From Smithella sp. UBA2180 (GTDB lineage: Bacteria; Desulfobacterota; Syntrophia; Syntrophales; Smithellaceae), in the NCBI GenBank assembly GCA_002327415.1, contig DCVU01000100.1, positions 1-9,156 of the forward strand: DNA of 9,156 nt, read 5' to 3'. This document shows positions 1-5,701 of this stretch, piece by piece. The first letter of the stretch is position 1; each line of letters starts with the position of its first letter. The position numbers and the translations under genes were made by a program. Below the pieces are notes generated by a model. That model had not been told where the DNA came from. It made no database searches and saw nothing but the letters and a program-made list of their open reading frames with translations.

Positions 1-56
1 TTTGCACAACGGCATAAAGCCAACAATATTGTCATTCCCGTCGCTTCTGCTCGGCC

Positions 57-122
57 ATATTCCATAATATCGTGGTCTATATTCCGTAATTTACGTTGAT
101 AGATTCCATATTTTACGCTATG
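57..122. repeat. three tandem degenerate 22-bp repeats upstream of the ATPase gene
   Basis: Three consecutive units of exactly 22 bp start at 57, 79 and 101. Each begins with ATATTCC or AGATTCC and continues with an AT-rich core; units 2 and 3 share the TTTACG end of the core and unit 1 has the related ATATCG. Unit 2 also holds an inverted repeat, CGTAA (85-89) and TTACG (91-95). The 22-bp period is about two helical turns, so the copies lie on the same DNA face. The array covers the promoter of the next gene and ends eight bases before its ATG, so it is probably a multi-site operator. No regulator is identified here; binding by the encoded protein itself is only a guess. Confidence 0.6.
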
Positions 123-124
123 AT
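96..124 (+). promoter_or_regulatory. sigma70-like promoter, leaderless start predicted
   Basis: TTGATA (96-101) and TATGAT (119-124) are separated by 17 bp, each one mismatch from consensus. Only six bases separate the -10 box from the ATG at 131, so transcription would be expected to begin at or within a base or two of the start codon. No Shine-Dalgarno sequence precedes this ATG, which agrees with a leaderless transcript. The elements lie inside repeat units 2 and 3, so a protein bound there would block RNA polymerase. Confidence 0.6.
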
Positions 125-130
125 GTCCTC

Positions 131-1369
131 ATGAAATCAACCATTTTATACTCGCGCTTGATTAAAGCGCGTATCGTAGAAGCGCTGGCCGACACGCCCG
201 TTGTTCTGGTAGCAGGTCCGCGCCAGGCAGGTAAAACAACCTTAGTGCGACAGATGGCAACGCAAGGAATGCGCTATCTCACGCTGGATGATGAGTTGAC
301 GCTATTATCCGCCAGGGCAGATCCGGTCGGGATGGTTCGAAGCCTGGATCGAGCTATCATTGATGAAATCCAGCGTGCGCCCCAACTCTTGCTGGCAATC
401 AAGAAGAGTATTGATGAAGATAGGCGTCCTGGTCGGTTCTTACTGACTGGATCGGCCAATTTGATGGCATTGCCTGCCGCAGCGGATTCTTTGGCTGGTC
501 GAATGGAGACGCTCACTTTGCTGCCGTTGTCGCAAAGCGAGCTGTGCGGTAACACTGCAAATTGGATTGATGCGGCGTTTGCTGGCAGGCTGCTCAATGT
601 CGCCATGCCAGTAGTGGGGGCGGCGTTGGTCGAAGCTGTTTTGAGAGGTGGCTACCCTGAAGCGATTTCCCGCACGAATGCGCGCAGGCGTACCGTGTGG
701 ATACGTCAGTATATTGATGCCATTATTCAGCGCGATGTTCGTGATGTGGCCAGTATCGACAAAATCGACCAGTTACCCCGTTTTTTGCGCAGCCTGGCCC
801 AGGTATCGGGCCAAATGTGCAATTACACCCAACTGGGTGGCCAAGTGGGGATGGACAGCAAGACGGCAGCCCGTTACATCGGGGTGTTCGAGCAGATGTA
901 CTTGCTCAAGCGTGTTGAGGTTTGGGCCAGGAACCGGCTCAAGCGTGTTGTCAAAACACCCAAGCTGCAGTTTATCGATGCCGGTCTGTTGGCCACCTTG
1001 CTTGATCTTGATCCCGCCGAAGTGCAGCAAGATCGCAGTCGATTTGGCAATGTGCTCGAGACCTTTGCTTATAGTGAGCTGCTCAAGCATATCACAACGG
1101 CTGCGGATGACTATCGGATACTCTACTATCGCGATGTCGACTTGTTTGAAGTGGATGTGGTGATCGAAAATGCTGCCGGACAACTGATTGGCGTCGAGAT
1201 AAAAGCCTCTGCCACAGTCAAAGCCGGCGATTTGCACGGCCTGAAAAAACTGGCAAGCGTGGCTGGCGGTCAGTTCAAGATGGGGGTTTTGCTTTACGAT
1301 GGCACAGAAACCTTGCCACTGGGTGATCACCTGTGGGCGGCTCCGTTGTCGACTTTGTGGGGTCAATAA
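131..1369 (+). CDS. AAA ATPase with C-terminal DUF4143 (COG1373-type)
   Basis: This is a 412-residue protein of the widespread ATPase/DUF4143 family, whose physiological role is not well established. The N-terminal half is an AAA-type P-loop domain: Walker A GPRQAGKTT (29-37), Walker B AIIDEIQ (75-81), sensor-1-like LLTGSAN (104-110) and a conserved LAGR (121-124). A winged-helix-like stretch follows (about 225-265). The C-terminal DUF4143 region has D342, E356 and K358 in the spacing of a PD-(D/E)XK nuclease-like core (FEVDVVIE, then GVEIKAS). Length is normal and the frame is intact. The start at 131 suits the usual N-terminus and a leaderless promoter. G+C is visibly higher than in the neighbouring genes, suggesting separate acquisition. 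Family assignment is secure; a nuclease or defence role is inference. Confidence 0.92.
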   Translation: MKSTILYSRLIKARIVEALADTPVVLVAGPRQAGKTTLVRQMATQGMRYLTLDDELTLLSARADPVGMVRSLDRAIIDEIQRAPQLLLAIKKSIDEDRRPGRFLLTGSANLMALPAAADSLAGRMETLTLLPLSQSELCGNTANWIDAAFAGRLLNVAMPVVGAALVEAVLRGGYPEAISRTNARRRTVWIRQYIDAIIQRDVRDVASIDKIDQLPRFLRSLAQVSGQMCNYTQLGGQVGMDSKTAARYIGVFEQMYLLKRVEVWARNRLKRVVKTPKLQFIDAGLLATLLDLDPAEVQQDRSRFGNVLETFAYSELLKHITTAADDYRILYYRDVDLFEVDVVIENAAGQLIGVEIKASATVKAGDLHGLKKLASVAGGQFKMGVLLYDGTETLPLGDHLWAAPLSTLWGQ

Positions 1370-1460
1370 ATATTTATGTGCGGGATTATATGTATGACGA
1401 TTAAGGGAGTTGTGCAAAGCTCTCTCTTGGAAATCGCGCTCTACTTAAATACATTGAACC

Positions 1461-1467
1461 AAGGAGG
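1461..1467 (+). promoter_or_regulatory. strong ribosome binding site for the YdcF-like gene
   Basis: AAGGAGG is a full Shine-Dalgarno match. It ends 8 bases before a TTG (1476) and 11 bases before the adjoining in-frame ATG (1479), so the start is ambiguous by one codon. It is the only strong Shine-Dalgarno sequence seen before any gene in this window. Confidence 0.75.
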
Positions 1468-1478
1468 CGAATAAATTG

Positions 1479-2243
1479 ATGGAAGAAGTTTATACTGTTT
1501 GCAAAGGATTTCTCGATCCCCTTTTTATTGTATTTGTTTTGCTCTTAATATCTCTCGTGCTTTTCTTTATTAACTGCAAGAAAAGAAATGGCGCATTGAT
1601 TTTGTTGCTGTCTATTGTTTTAATTTATGGCGCAAGCATCGCTCCCGTGGCCAATCACCTTTGTTACTATTTAGAAAAAGACTATATTAACAACCCGACT
1701 GCCGGAGGTAAAAACGTTGATACGATCGTTGTATTAGGTTGCGGCACGAAAGATATCAATGCCTTAAAAAATACTTTTAATACAGGAATAGAATCTCTCC
1801 GGCTGCTTCATGCTGTTGTGATTTATAATAAAACCGGCGCGAAGTATTTTGTTTGTTCCGGCAAGGGGAATGATAAAATATCACAAGCGGAAGTAATGGC
1901 AAGACTGGCGGAGAAATTAGGCGTTCCCAAAGAAAAAATCAAGATGGAGCCCAATTCAAAAAATACCGCGCAGAATGCCATCGAGATAAATAAAATGTTT
2001 GCCAATAAGAATGTCAATATTGGCCTTGTCACTTCGGCTTTCCATATGAAGAGAAGTGAAAGAGAATTCAAAAAATATTTTACTAATGTAGTGCCGCTGC
2101 CTGCTCATTACTTATATTCATCGCCCGGGGGAAACGTTGTTATCCGGTACATGCCGCAGTCAGAAGAGCTTTATAAAACTTCTCTTGCCTTAAAAGAAAT
2201 CGCCGGTCAATTATGGTACAGCGTAAAAAGTTTAATGCGATAA
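1479..2243 (+). CDS. YdcF/SanA/ElyC-family (DUF218) membrane protein
   Basis: This 254-residue protein has two predicted N-terminal membrane helices (about 12-32 and 38-56) followed by a DUF218 domain. Family landmarks are visible: VVLGCGT (84-90), the CSGKG strand-turn (126-130), the E157/N159/S160/N162-T163 patch with N166, and LVTSAFHMKRS (183-193). Members such as ElyC and SanA are envelope proteins linked in E. coli to undecaprenyl-phosphate use and envelope integrity; the exact reaction is not established. Topology suggests the domain sits just outside the inner membrane. ATG at 1479 is chosen, with TTG at 1476 as an alternative adding one residue. A nearby polysaccharide cluster fits a lipid-carrier role, but that link is inferred. 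Confidence 0.88.
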   Translation: MEEVYTVCKGFLDPLFIVFVLLLISLVLFFINCKKRNGALILLLSIVLIYGASIAPVANHLCYYLEKDYINNPTAGGKNVDTIVVLGCGTKDINALKNTFNTGIESLRLLHAVVIYNKTGAKYFVCSGKGNDKISQAEVMARLAEKLGVPKEKIKMEPNSKNTAQNAIEINKMFANKNVNIGLVTSAFHMKRSEREFKKYFTNVVPLPAHYLYSSPGGNVVIRYMPQSEELYKTSLALKEIAGQLWYSVKSLMR

Positions 2244-2261
2244 CATGAATTATCTCCTCTT

Positions 2262-2363
2262 TTGCCATTCCAGCGTCGATATCCTACTCCACTGGGGAAT
2301 ATTGTATGGTCTGATCCCCGATCAGACCGAAACCCGGTTCTACTCCCGAAATGACGAATAGAA
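2262..2363. repeat. REP-like intergenic element
   Basis: The gap between the YdcF-like gene and the AbiE promoter has two parts. The first runs from CATTCCAGCG to GAAATGACGAATAGAA; its ends are imperfect inverted complements, and it contains a perfect hairpin and the phrase ATCCCCGATC. This resembles the dispersed elements of the GTCATTCC...GGAATGAC kind common in many proteobacterial genomes. The reverse-strand reading frame through it has the arginine- and glycine-rich look such elements give when translated, so it is not called as a gene. The rest (2364-2460) shows no convincing gene. Confidence 0.5.
2308..2328. other. perfect hairpin, 9-bp arms with CCC loop
   Basis: Arms GGTCTGATC (2308-2316) and GATCAGACC (2320-2328) are exact reverse complements around a three-base loop. 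No T-run follows on the + strand (GAAACCCGG), and on the reverse side the flank is only AT-mixed, so it is not a classical intrinsic terminator. It could still act as an RNA-stabilising or weakly terminating structure after the YdcF-like gene. Confidence 0.7.
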
Positions 2364-2460
2364 TAGAGGAGTATTGCAAAGATCACAACCAGCCGATCAG
2401 CGGCAAACAGGTTAAAGGCAGGGATAATCGTAGAAAAATCTTCTTCATTACAATAGACTA

Positions 2461-2490
2461 TTGACATTTCATTATATTATTAATTATAAT
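2461..2490 (+). promoter_or_regulatory. full-consensus sigma70-like promoter of the AbiE operon
   Basis: TTGACA (2461-2466) and TATAAT (2485-2490) are both perfect consensus hexamers with an 18-bp spacer. The -10 is six bases before the ATG at 2497, so the transcript should start at or next to the start codon. There is no Shine-Dalgarno sequence. The TTG that opens a longer reading frame at 2461 is therefore the -35 box, not a start codon. Confidence 0.8.
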
Positions 2491-2501
2491 AAGAATATGA
2501 A
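2468..2501. promoter_or_regulatory. probable operator dyad over the AbiE promoter
   Basis: A 34-bp imperfect dyad is centred between 2484 and 2485, with 12 of 17 positions pairing. Outer arms are TTCAT (2468-2472) and ATGAA (2497-2501); inner arms are TTATTA (2477-2482) and TAATAA (2487-2492). It covers the spacer, the -10 and the start codon. AbiEi antitoxins are known to repress their own promoters by binding inverted repeats, so this is a good candidate site. High A+T makes some pairing expected by chance. Confidence 0.45.
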
Positions 2502-3096
2502 ATATGAAGATTTATTGAAAACTATTCAAGCCCCCTATTTTTCACGGGGGGATCATTTGCTGGATGGGCAAAAACTTTTCGATTATCAGATTAGTTTGTG
2601 GGTTAAGAAAGGTAATTTGCTGCGTTTAAAAAATGGAATGTATGCCTTTGCGAAGGACAAAGAAAAAATTAAAGGCGAAGAAATCGCGTCATTTCTTTAC
2701 GAGCCGAGCTATCTAAGCCTTGAAAGTGCACTGTCTTGGCATGGTTTTATACCTGAAATGGTCTATGCATATGTCAGTCTGACCGCACGAATCAACAGAA
2801 AATTTACCAATGCCTTTGGCACATTCCTGTATCGGCATATCAAACCAGAACTTTTCTGGGGATATACGGAAATAAAAACAGAACACGGTCATTATCTGTT
2901 GGCTGAGCCGGAGAAAGCTTTATTGGACTACCTTTATTTAAATCTATCCAAAATCAGAAACGAAGCGGACTTTGATAATGTCCGATTCAACATGGATATG
3001 ATCAAAGAAAAGTTAAATGCGGATAAATTTCTTAAATATTTTTCAGCTTTTGGCGTAAAGAAAATGAAAGTTTGGGCTTTACGATGCTTACAATAG
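2497..3096 (+). CDS. abiEi: AbiEi-family antitoxin (type IV toxin-antitoxin)
   Basis: This 199-residue protein matches the AbiEi antitoxin and transcriptional regulator family. The N-terminal part (about 1-55) is a winged-helix domain ending in the typical LLRLKNGMYAFA stretch (41-52). The family-specific segments YLSLESALSWHGFIPE (72-87) and LAEPEKALLDYLYL (135-148) are both present. In characterised systems the protein neutralises the toxin without a stable complex (type IV) and represses its own operon. The ATG at 2497 is preferred over the TTG at 2461 because the latter is the -35 box and the extra residues do not look like the family. The last 13 bp overlap the toxin gene, implying translational coupling. 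Length is normal and no damage is visible. Confidence 0.9.
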   Translation: MKYEDLLKTIQAPYFSRGDHLLDGQKLFDYQISLWVKKGNLLRLKNGMYAFAKDKEKIKGEEIASFLYEPSYLSLESALSWHGFIPEMVYAYVSLTARINRKFTNAFGTFLYRHIKPELFWGYTEIKTEHGHYLLAEPEKALLDYLYLNLSKIRNEADFDNVRFNMDMIKEKLNADKFLKYFSAFGVKKMKVWALRCLQ

Positions 3097-3869
3097 ATCA
3101 ACTTTCCGATTATTTCCCGTTACCCTTACGCCGGAAAAATCCTCAGGGCGTTCTTGTGGAATATTTACAGCATGAGATATTGGACTCAATATTTAAGGAG
3201 AAGGCATCGGCTGCGCTAAGCTTCATCGGCGGCACGGCCATTCGCATTCTCTACCAAAATCAACGCTTTTCAGAAGATCTGGATTTTGACAATTTCGGTT
3301 TATCTTTTGGTGAATTCGAAACATTGTTGAAAACCGCTTGTAAGGATATGACTAAGAAAGGCTTTGTGATTGAATATCGTTTTGTCGAGCGCGGCGCATA
3401 CCATTGTTATATAAAATTTCCTGACATCCTCTATCGATCAGGCATTAGCCCTGAAAGCTCGAGAAAAATTATGATACGCATCGACACCGAGGCCAAGGAA
3501 AAAAATTACGAGCCGCAGCGCTATATAATCAATAGATTTGCTTTATATCGGCAAATTTGCACGGCACCAGCAGCAGTGCTGCTTGCTCAAAAAATGATGA
3601 CTGTTTTGGAACGGAAACGTGAAAAAGGTCGAGACCTTTTTGATGTATCTTACTTAATGGGATTGGCCGAACCGGATTTTAGCTACATTGCCAAATGTAT
3701 GGATATCGATCAAAAGCAATTTTTAAAACTATTTGATGACAGACTACAGGAACTCGATTTGAATTTTCTGTCCAGGGACATTGAGCCTTTTCTCTTTTCT
3801 TCAGAGCAGAAAGAACGAGTATTGACATTTCGCGATTACTGGAAAACACAGAAAAATAAATGGCAGTGA
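3084..3869 (+). CDS. abiEii: AbiEii-family nucleotidyltransferase toxin
   Basis: This 261-residue protein belongs to the AbiEii/AbiGii nucleotidyltransferase toxins. The family signature is intact: GGTAIR (49-54), then RFSEDLDFD (61-69) with candidate metal ligands D65/D67, the third acidic position in IRIDTE (D134), and the later KMMTVLERKREKGRDLFD segment (170-187) with K170 and D184. Related MenT toxins transfer nucleotides to tRNA 3' ends and stop translation; AbiE systems protect against phage. The same target here is inferred. ATG at 3084 is chosen over an upstream TTG (3072): it lies inside the antitoxin's last codons in a different frame, has no Shine-Dalgarno sequence, and probably relies on coupling. 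All key residues are present, so the toxin should be active. Confidence 0.9.
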   Translation: MLTIDQLSDYFPLPLRRKNPQGVLVEYLQHEILDSIFKEKASAALSFIGGTAIRILYQNQRFSEDLDFDNFGLSFGEFETLLKTACKDMTKKGFVIEYRFVERGAYHCYIKFPDILYRSGISPESSRKIMIRIDTEAKEKNYEPQRYIINRFALYRQICTAPAAVLLAQKMMTVLERKREKGRDLFDVSYLMGLAEPDFSYIAKCMDIDQKQFLKLFDDRLQELDLNFLSRDIEPFLFSSEQKERVLTFRDYWKTQKNKWQ

Positions 3870-3906
3870 GGCTCCAATTACGCAAGTGTAACAGGGCTTT
3901 GCGCCA

Positions 3907-3922
3907 GAAATGACGAATAGAA
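3907..3922. repeat. second copy of the 16-bp sequence flanking the AbiE pair
   Basis: GAAATGACGAATAGAA at 3907-3922 is identical to 2348-2363 and in the same orientation. A TTGCAA follows each copy after a short, unequal distance (2374 and 3928). The two copies bracket the whole AbiE promoter and gene pair. They may be ends of a REP-like element or relics of an insertion. The remainder of the 3870-3943 gap holds no gene. Confidence 0.6.
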
Positions 3923-3937
3923 AAGTTTTGCAATAAT
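3910..3937 (+). promoter_or_regulatory. weak possible promoter before the flippase gene
   Basis: ATGACG (3910-3915) and AATAAT (3932-3937) are 16 bp apart, resembling -35 and -10 hexamers at four and five of six positions. As with the two clearer promoters, the -10-like box ends six bases before the ATG and there is no Shine-Dalgarno sequence. In such AT-rich DNA this could be chance. Confidence 0.25.
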
Positions 3938-3943
3938 TTAATT

Positions 3944-5476
3944 ATGAGCCTGCTCAAACAAAATATTAGCGCAAATTTAGCCGGAAATGTTTCGCAGATG
4001 CTCTTGGCATTGGTGTTTGTACCCCTGTACATCAAATTTATGGGGGTAGAATCATACGGCTTGGTCGGTATTTATGCTTCATTGCAAGTGCTTTCCGGCG
4101 TTTTAGATATGGGGCTAAGCGGCACCTTGAGCCGTGAAATGGCTCGTCTCTCCGTACTTCCAGATAAAGAGCAGGAAGTACGTAATTTAGCGCGTTCTAT
4201 GGAAATTATTTGCTGGTGCGTAACTCTCCTTATAGGTATCCTGATTATTGCGTTAGCTCCTTTTATTGCCAATTATTGGGTTAGGGCGAGTGCTCTCTCC
4301 ATACACACTATTGAACAGGCCCTGTTGATCATGGGTTTTGCCCTGGCTCTGCAATGGCCGGTCGGATTCTATTTAGGAGGGTTGATCGGGCTACAACAAC
4401 AGGTTTTGCTGAACATAATCAATATAGGTATAAGCACTTTACGTGGCGCTGGAGCCGTTTTTGTTTTATGGATGATTTCTCCCTCCATCCAGACATTTTT
4501 TTTATGGCAGATATTTGTCAGTGTTGTCCATACTTTTCTTCTAATGACTTTTTTCTGGCGTAAGCTCCCGAAAAGTGGAAGCAGACCTGTTTTTCAAAAA
4601 CAGCTTCTCCTTGGAATTTGGAGGTTTGCCGCTGGGATTGGCGGCACCACTATCTTGGGAATAATTCTTACTCAAATGGATAAATTGATCTTAAGTAAAA
4701 TGCTTCCGCTGGAAATGTTCGGTTATTACGCGCTGGCTAGCTTAATTGCCATGAGCCCGCTGAGGTTGAGCGGGACAATGTTTTTCGGTATTTATCCCCG
4801 ATTCACACAACTGGTATCTCTCAACGAGCAGGAAAGTTTAAGGCAACTCTATCATAAAGGCTGTCAATTTATGGCTGTTTTAATATTACCCGTTTGTATT
4901 GTTGTTGCTCTGTATTCTTATGAAATCATCTTGATTTGGACGCAAAATCCGGTGGCTGCTGAAAAATCACACTTGCTGGTGAGTATCCTCATTTTTGGTA
5001 CAGCCCTTAACGTGCTGATGGAACTTCCTCATGCATTGCAATGGTCATTCGGCTGGACCAAATTGTCATTTTTTAGAAATTTATTGGCCGTTAGCCTGTT
5101 TGTTCCGTTGATAATCTATATGGCGGCAAACTATGGCGTGGTCGGAGCAGCCAGTGTTTGGCTATTTTTAAATATAGGTTACGTGCTATTTGAAATTCCA
5201 TTGATGCACCATCGTTTGCTGTGCAAAGAAAAATGGCGCTGGTATTGGCAGGATGTACTGATCCCCCTTGCTGCGGCTATAGTAATTGCCGCTTCCGGGA
5301 AATTATTTATCAACTCCTCATTGTCACAATTAACACTACTGATATATTTGTCGATCATTTTTGTATTAACTCTTGGAATAACAGTTATTATCACGCCGGC
5401 AACAAGGGCCTTATTTGTTGATCAATTGCTGAAAATTAAAACGATATGCAGAGTAGGCAATAACCTCGTAGTTTAA
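3944..5476 (+). CDS. Wzx-type oligosaccharide flippase (MATE/MOP superfamily)
   Basis: This 510-residue, strongly hydrophobic protein is an inner-membrane polysaccharide exporter that would flip polyprenol-linked sugar units to the periplasmic face. The N-terminus is typical: NISANLAGN (7-15), VPLYIKFMGVESYGLVGIY (26-44), LDMGLSGTLSREMAR (54-68). Repeated long hydrophobic segments, about 12-14, run to the C-terminus, with the family's LTQMDKLILSKMLP segment near the middle. Length is slightly above the usual 400-500. The ATG at 3944 has no Shine-Dalgarno sequence. It stands between the AbiE pair and the polysaccharide operon, separated from the latter by 225 bp, and may be transcribed on its own. 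Substrate cannot be read from sequence. An eight-T run lies at 4496-4503. Confidence 0.88.
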   Translation: MSLLKQNISANLAGNVSQMLLALVFVPLYIKFMGVESYGLVGIYASLQVLSGVLDMGLSGTLSREMARLSVLPDKEQEVRNLARSMEIICWCVTLLIGILIIALAPFIANYWVRASALSIHTIEQALLIMGFALALQWPVGFYLGGLIGLQQQVLLNIINIGISTLRGAGAVFVLWMISPSIQTFFLWQIFVSVVHTFLLMTFFWRKLPKSGSRPVFQKQLLLGIWRFAAGIGGTTILGIILTQMDKLILSKMLPLEMFGYYALASLIAMSPLRLSGTMFFGIYPRFTQLVSLNEQESLRQLYHKGCQFMAVLILPVCIVVALYSYEIILIWTQNPVAAEKSHLLVSILIFGTALNVLMELPHALQWSFGWTKLSFFRNLLAVSLFVPLIIYMAANYGVVGAASVWLFLNIGYVLFEIPLMHHRLLCKEKWRWYWQDVLIPLAAAIVIAASGKLFINSSLSQLTLLIYLSIIFVLTLGITVIITPATRALFVDQLLKIKTICRVGNNLVV

Positions 5477-5701
5477 CGCTAGAGTATGGCATTACGAAGA
5501 AAAATATTTCGAATCGATAAATATTTATTTCTTGTACATTCTTATTATTTTCTTTATGTTACATTATCTACTAACTGAAATAAAGGGTGAAGCTCAGGCG
5601 ATGATGATAATAGTCTGTGCATATTTTTTAAATAATTTTGTAAACTCAATAATAATGATTACAAACCAAAATTTGTGGATACACTTACGGCAAAATGAAT
5701 T
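5477..5701. other. AT-rich gap before the polysaccharide operon
   Basis: No gene is seen in these 225 bp. They hold a 12-bp perfect palindrome ATAAATATTTAT (5517-5528), a weak promoter-like pair TTGTAC (5532-5537) and TATGTT (5555-5560) spaced by 17 bp, and an inverted repeat at 5637-5665. No hairpin with T-run was found, and neither the ops motif GGCGGTAG nor a JUMPstart-like sequence is visible. The promoter of the operon below is expected here but cannot be pinned down. Confidence 0.4.
5637..5665. promoter_or_regulatory. inverted repeat TTTGTAA-N15-TTACAAA
   Basis: Seven-base arms at 5637-5643 and 5659-5665 are exact reverse complements with a centre-to-centre distance of 22 bp, which suits a dimeric regulator touching two adjacent major grooves. 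It lies 36 bp before the radical SAM start codon. It may be an operator, but the AT-rich setting lowers confidence. Confidence 0.3.

Noticed and set aside
1..99. Open frame from the window edge to a TGA at 97-99, perhaps the 3' end of an upstream gene.
   Set aside because: Only about 32 residues with no recognisable motif, running through the 22-bp repeat array; too little to call.
773..1417. Long reverse-strand frame (214 residues) and the 648-1163 forward frame inside the ATPase gene.
   Set aside because: Shadows of a well-supported ATPase gene in G+C-richer DNA; no family features.
2308..2328. Intrinsic terminator for the YdcF-like gene.
   Set aside because: The stem is perfect but no T-run follows; listed as a hairpin instead.
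2207..2467. Reverse-strand 86-residue frame; one piece (PAFNLFAADRLVVIFAILL) faintly recalls the FNLAD segment near the end of signal peptidase LspA.
   Set aside because: The rest is the translation of the REP-like element, it overlaps the AbiE promoter, and the resemblance is too short and gapped to claim an lspA remnant.
5633..5640. TAATTTTG matches the Bacteroidota -7 box TAnnTTTG upstream of the radical SAM gene.
   Set aside because: No TTG at the proper -33 distance, and other promoters here follow the standard sigma70 pattern; likely chance in AT-rich DNA.
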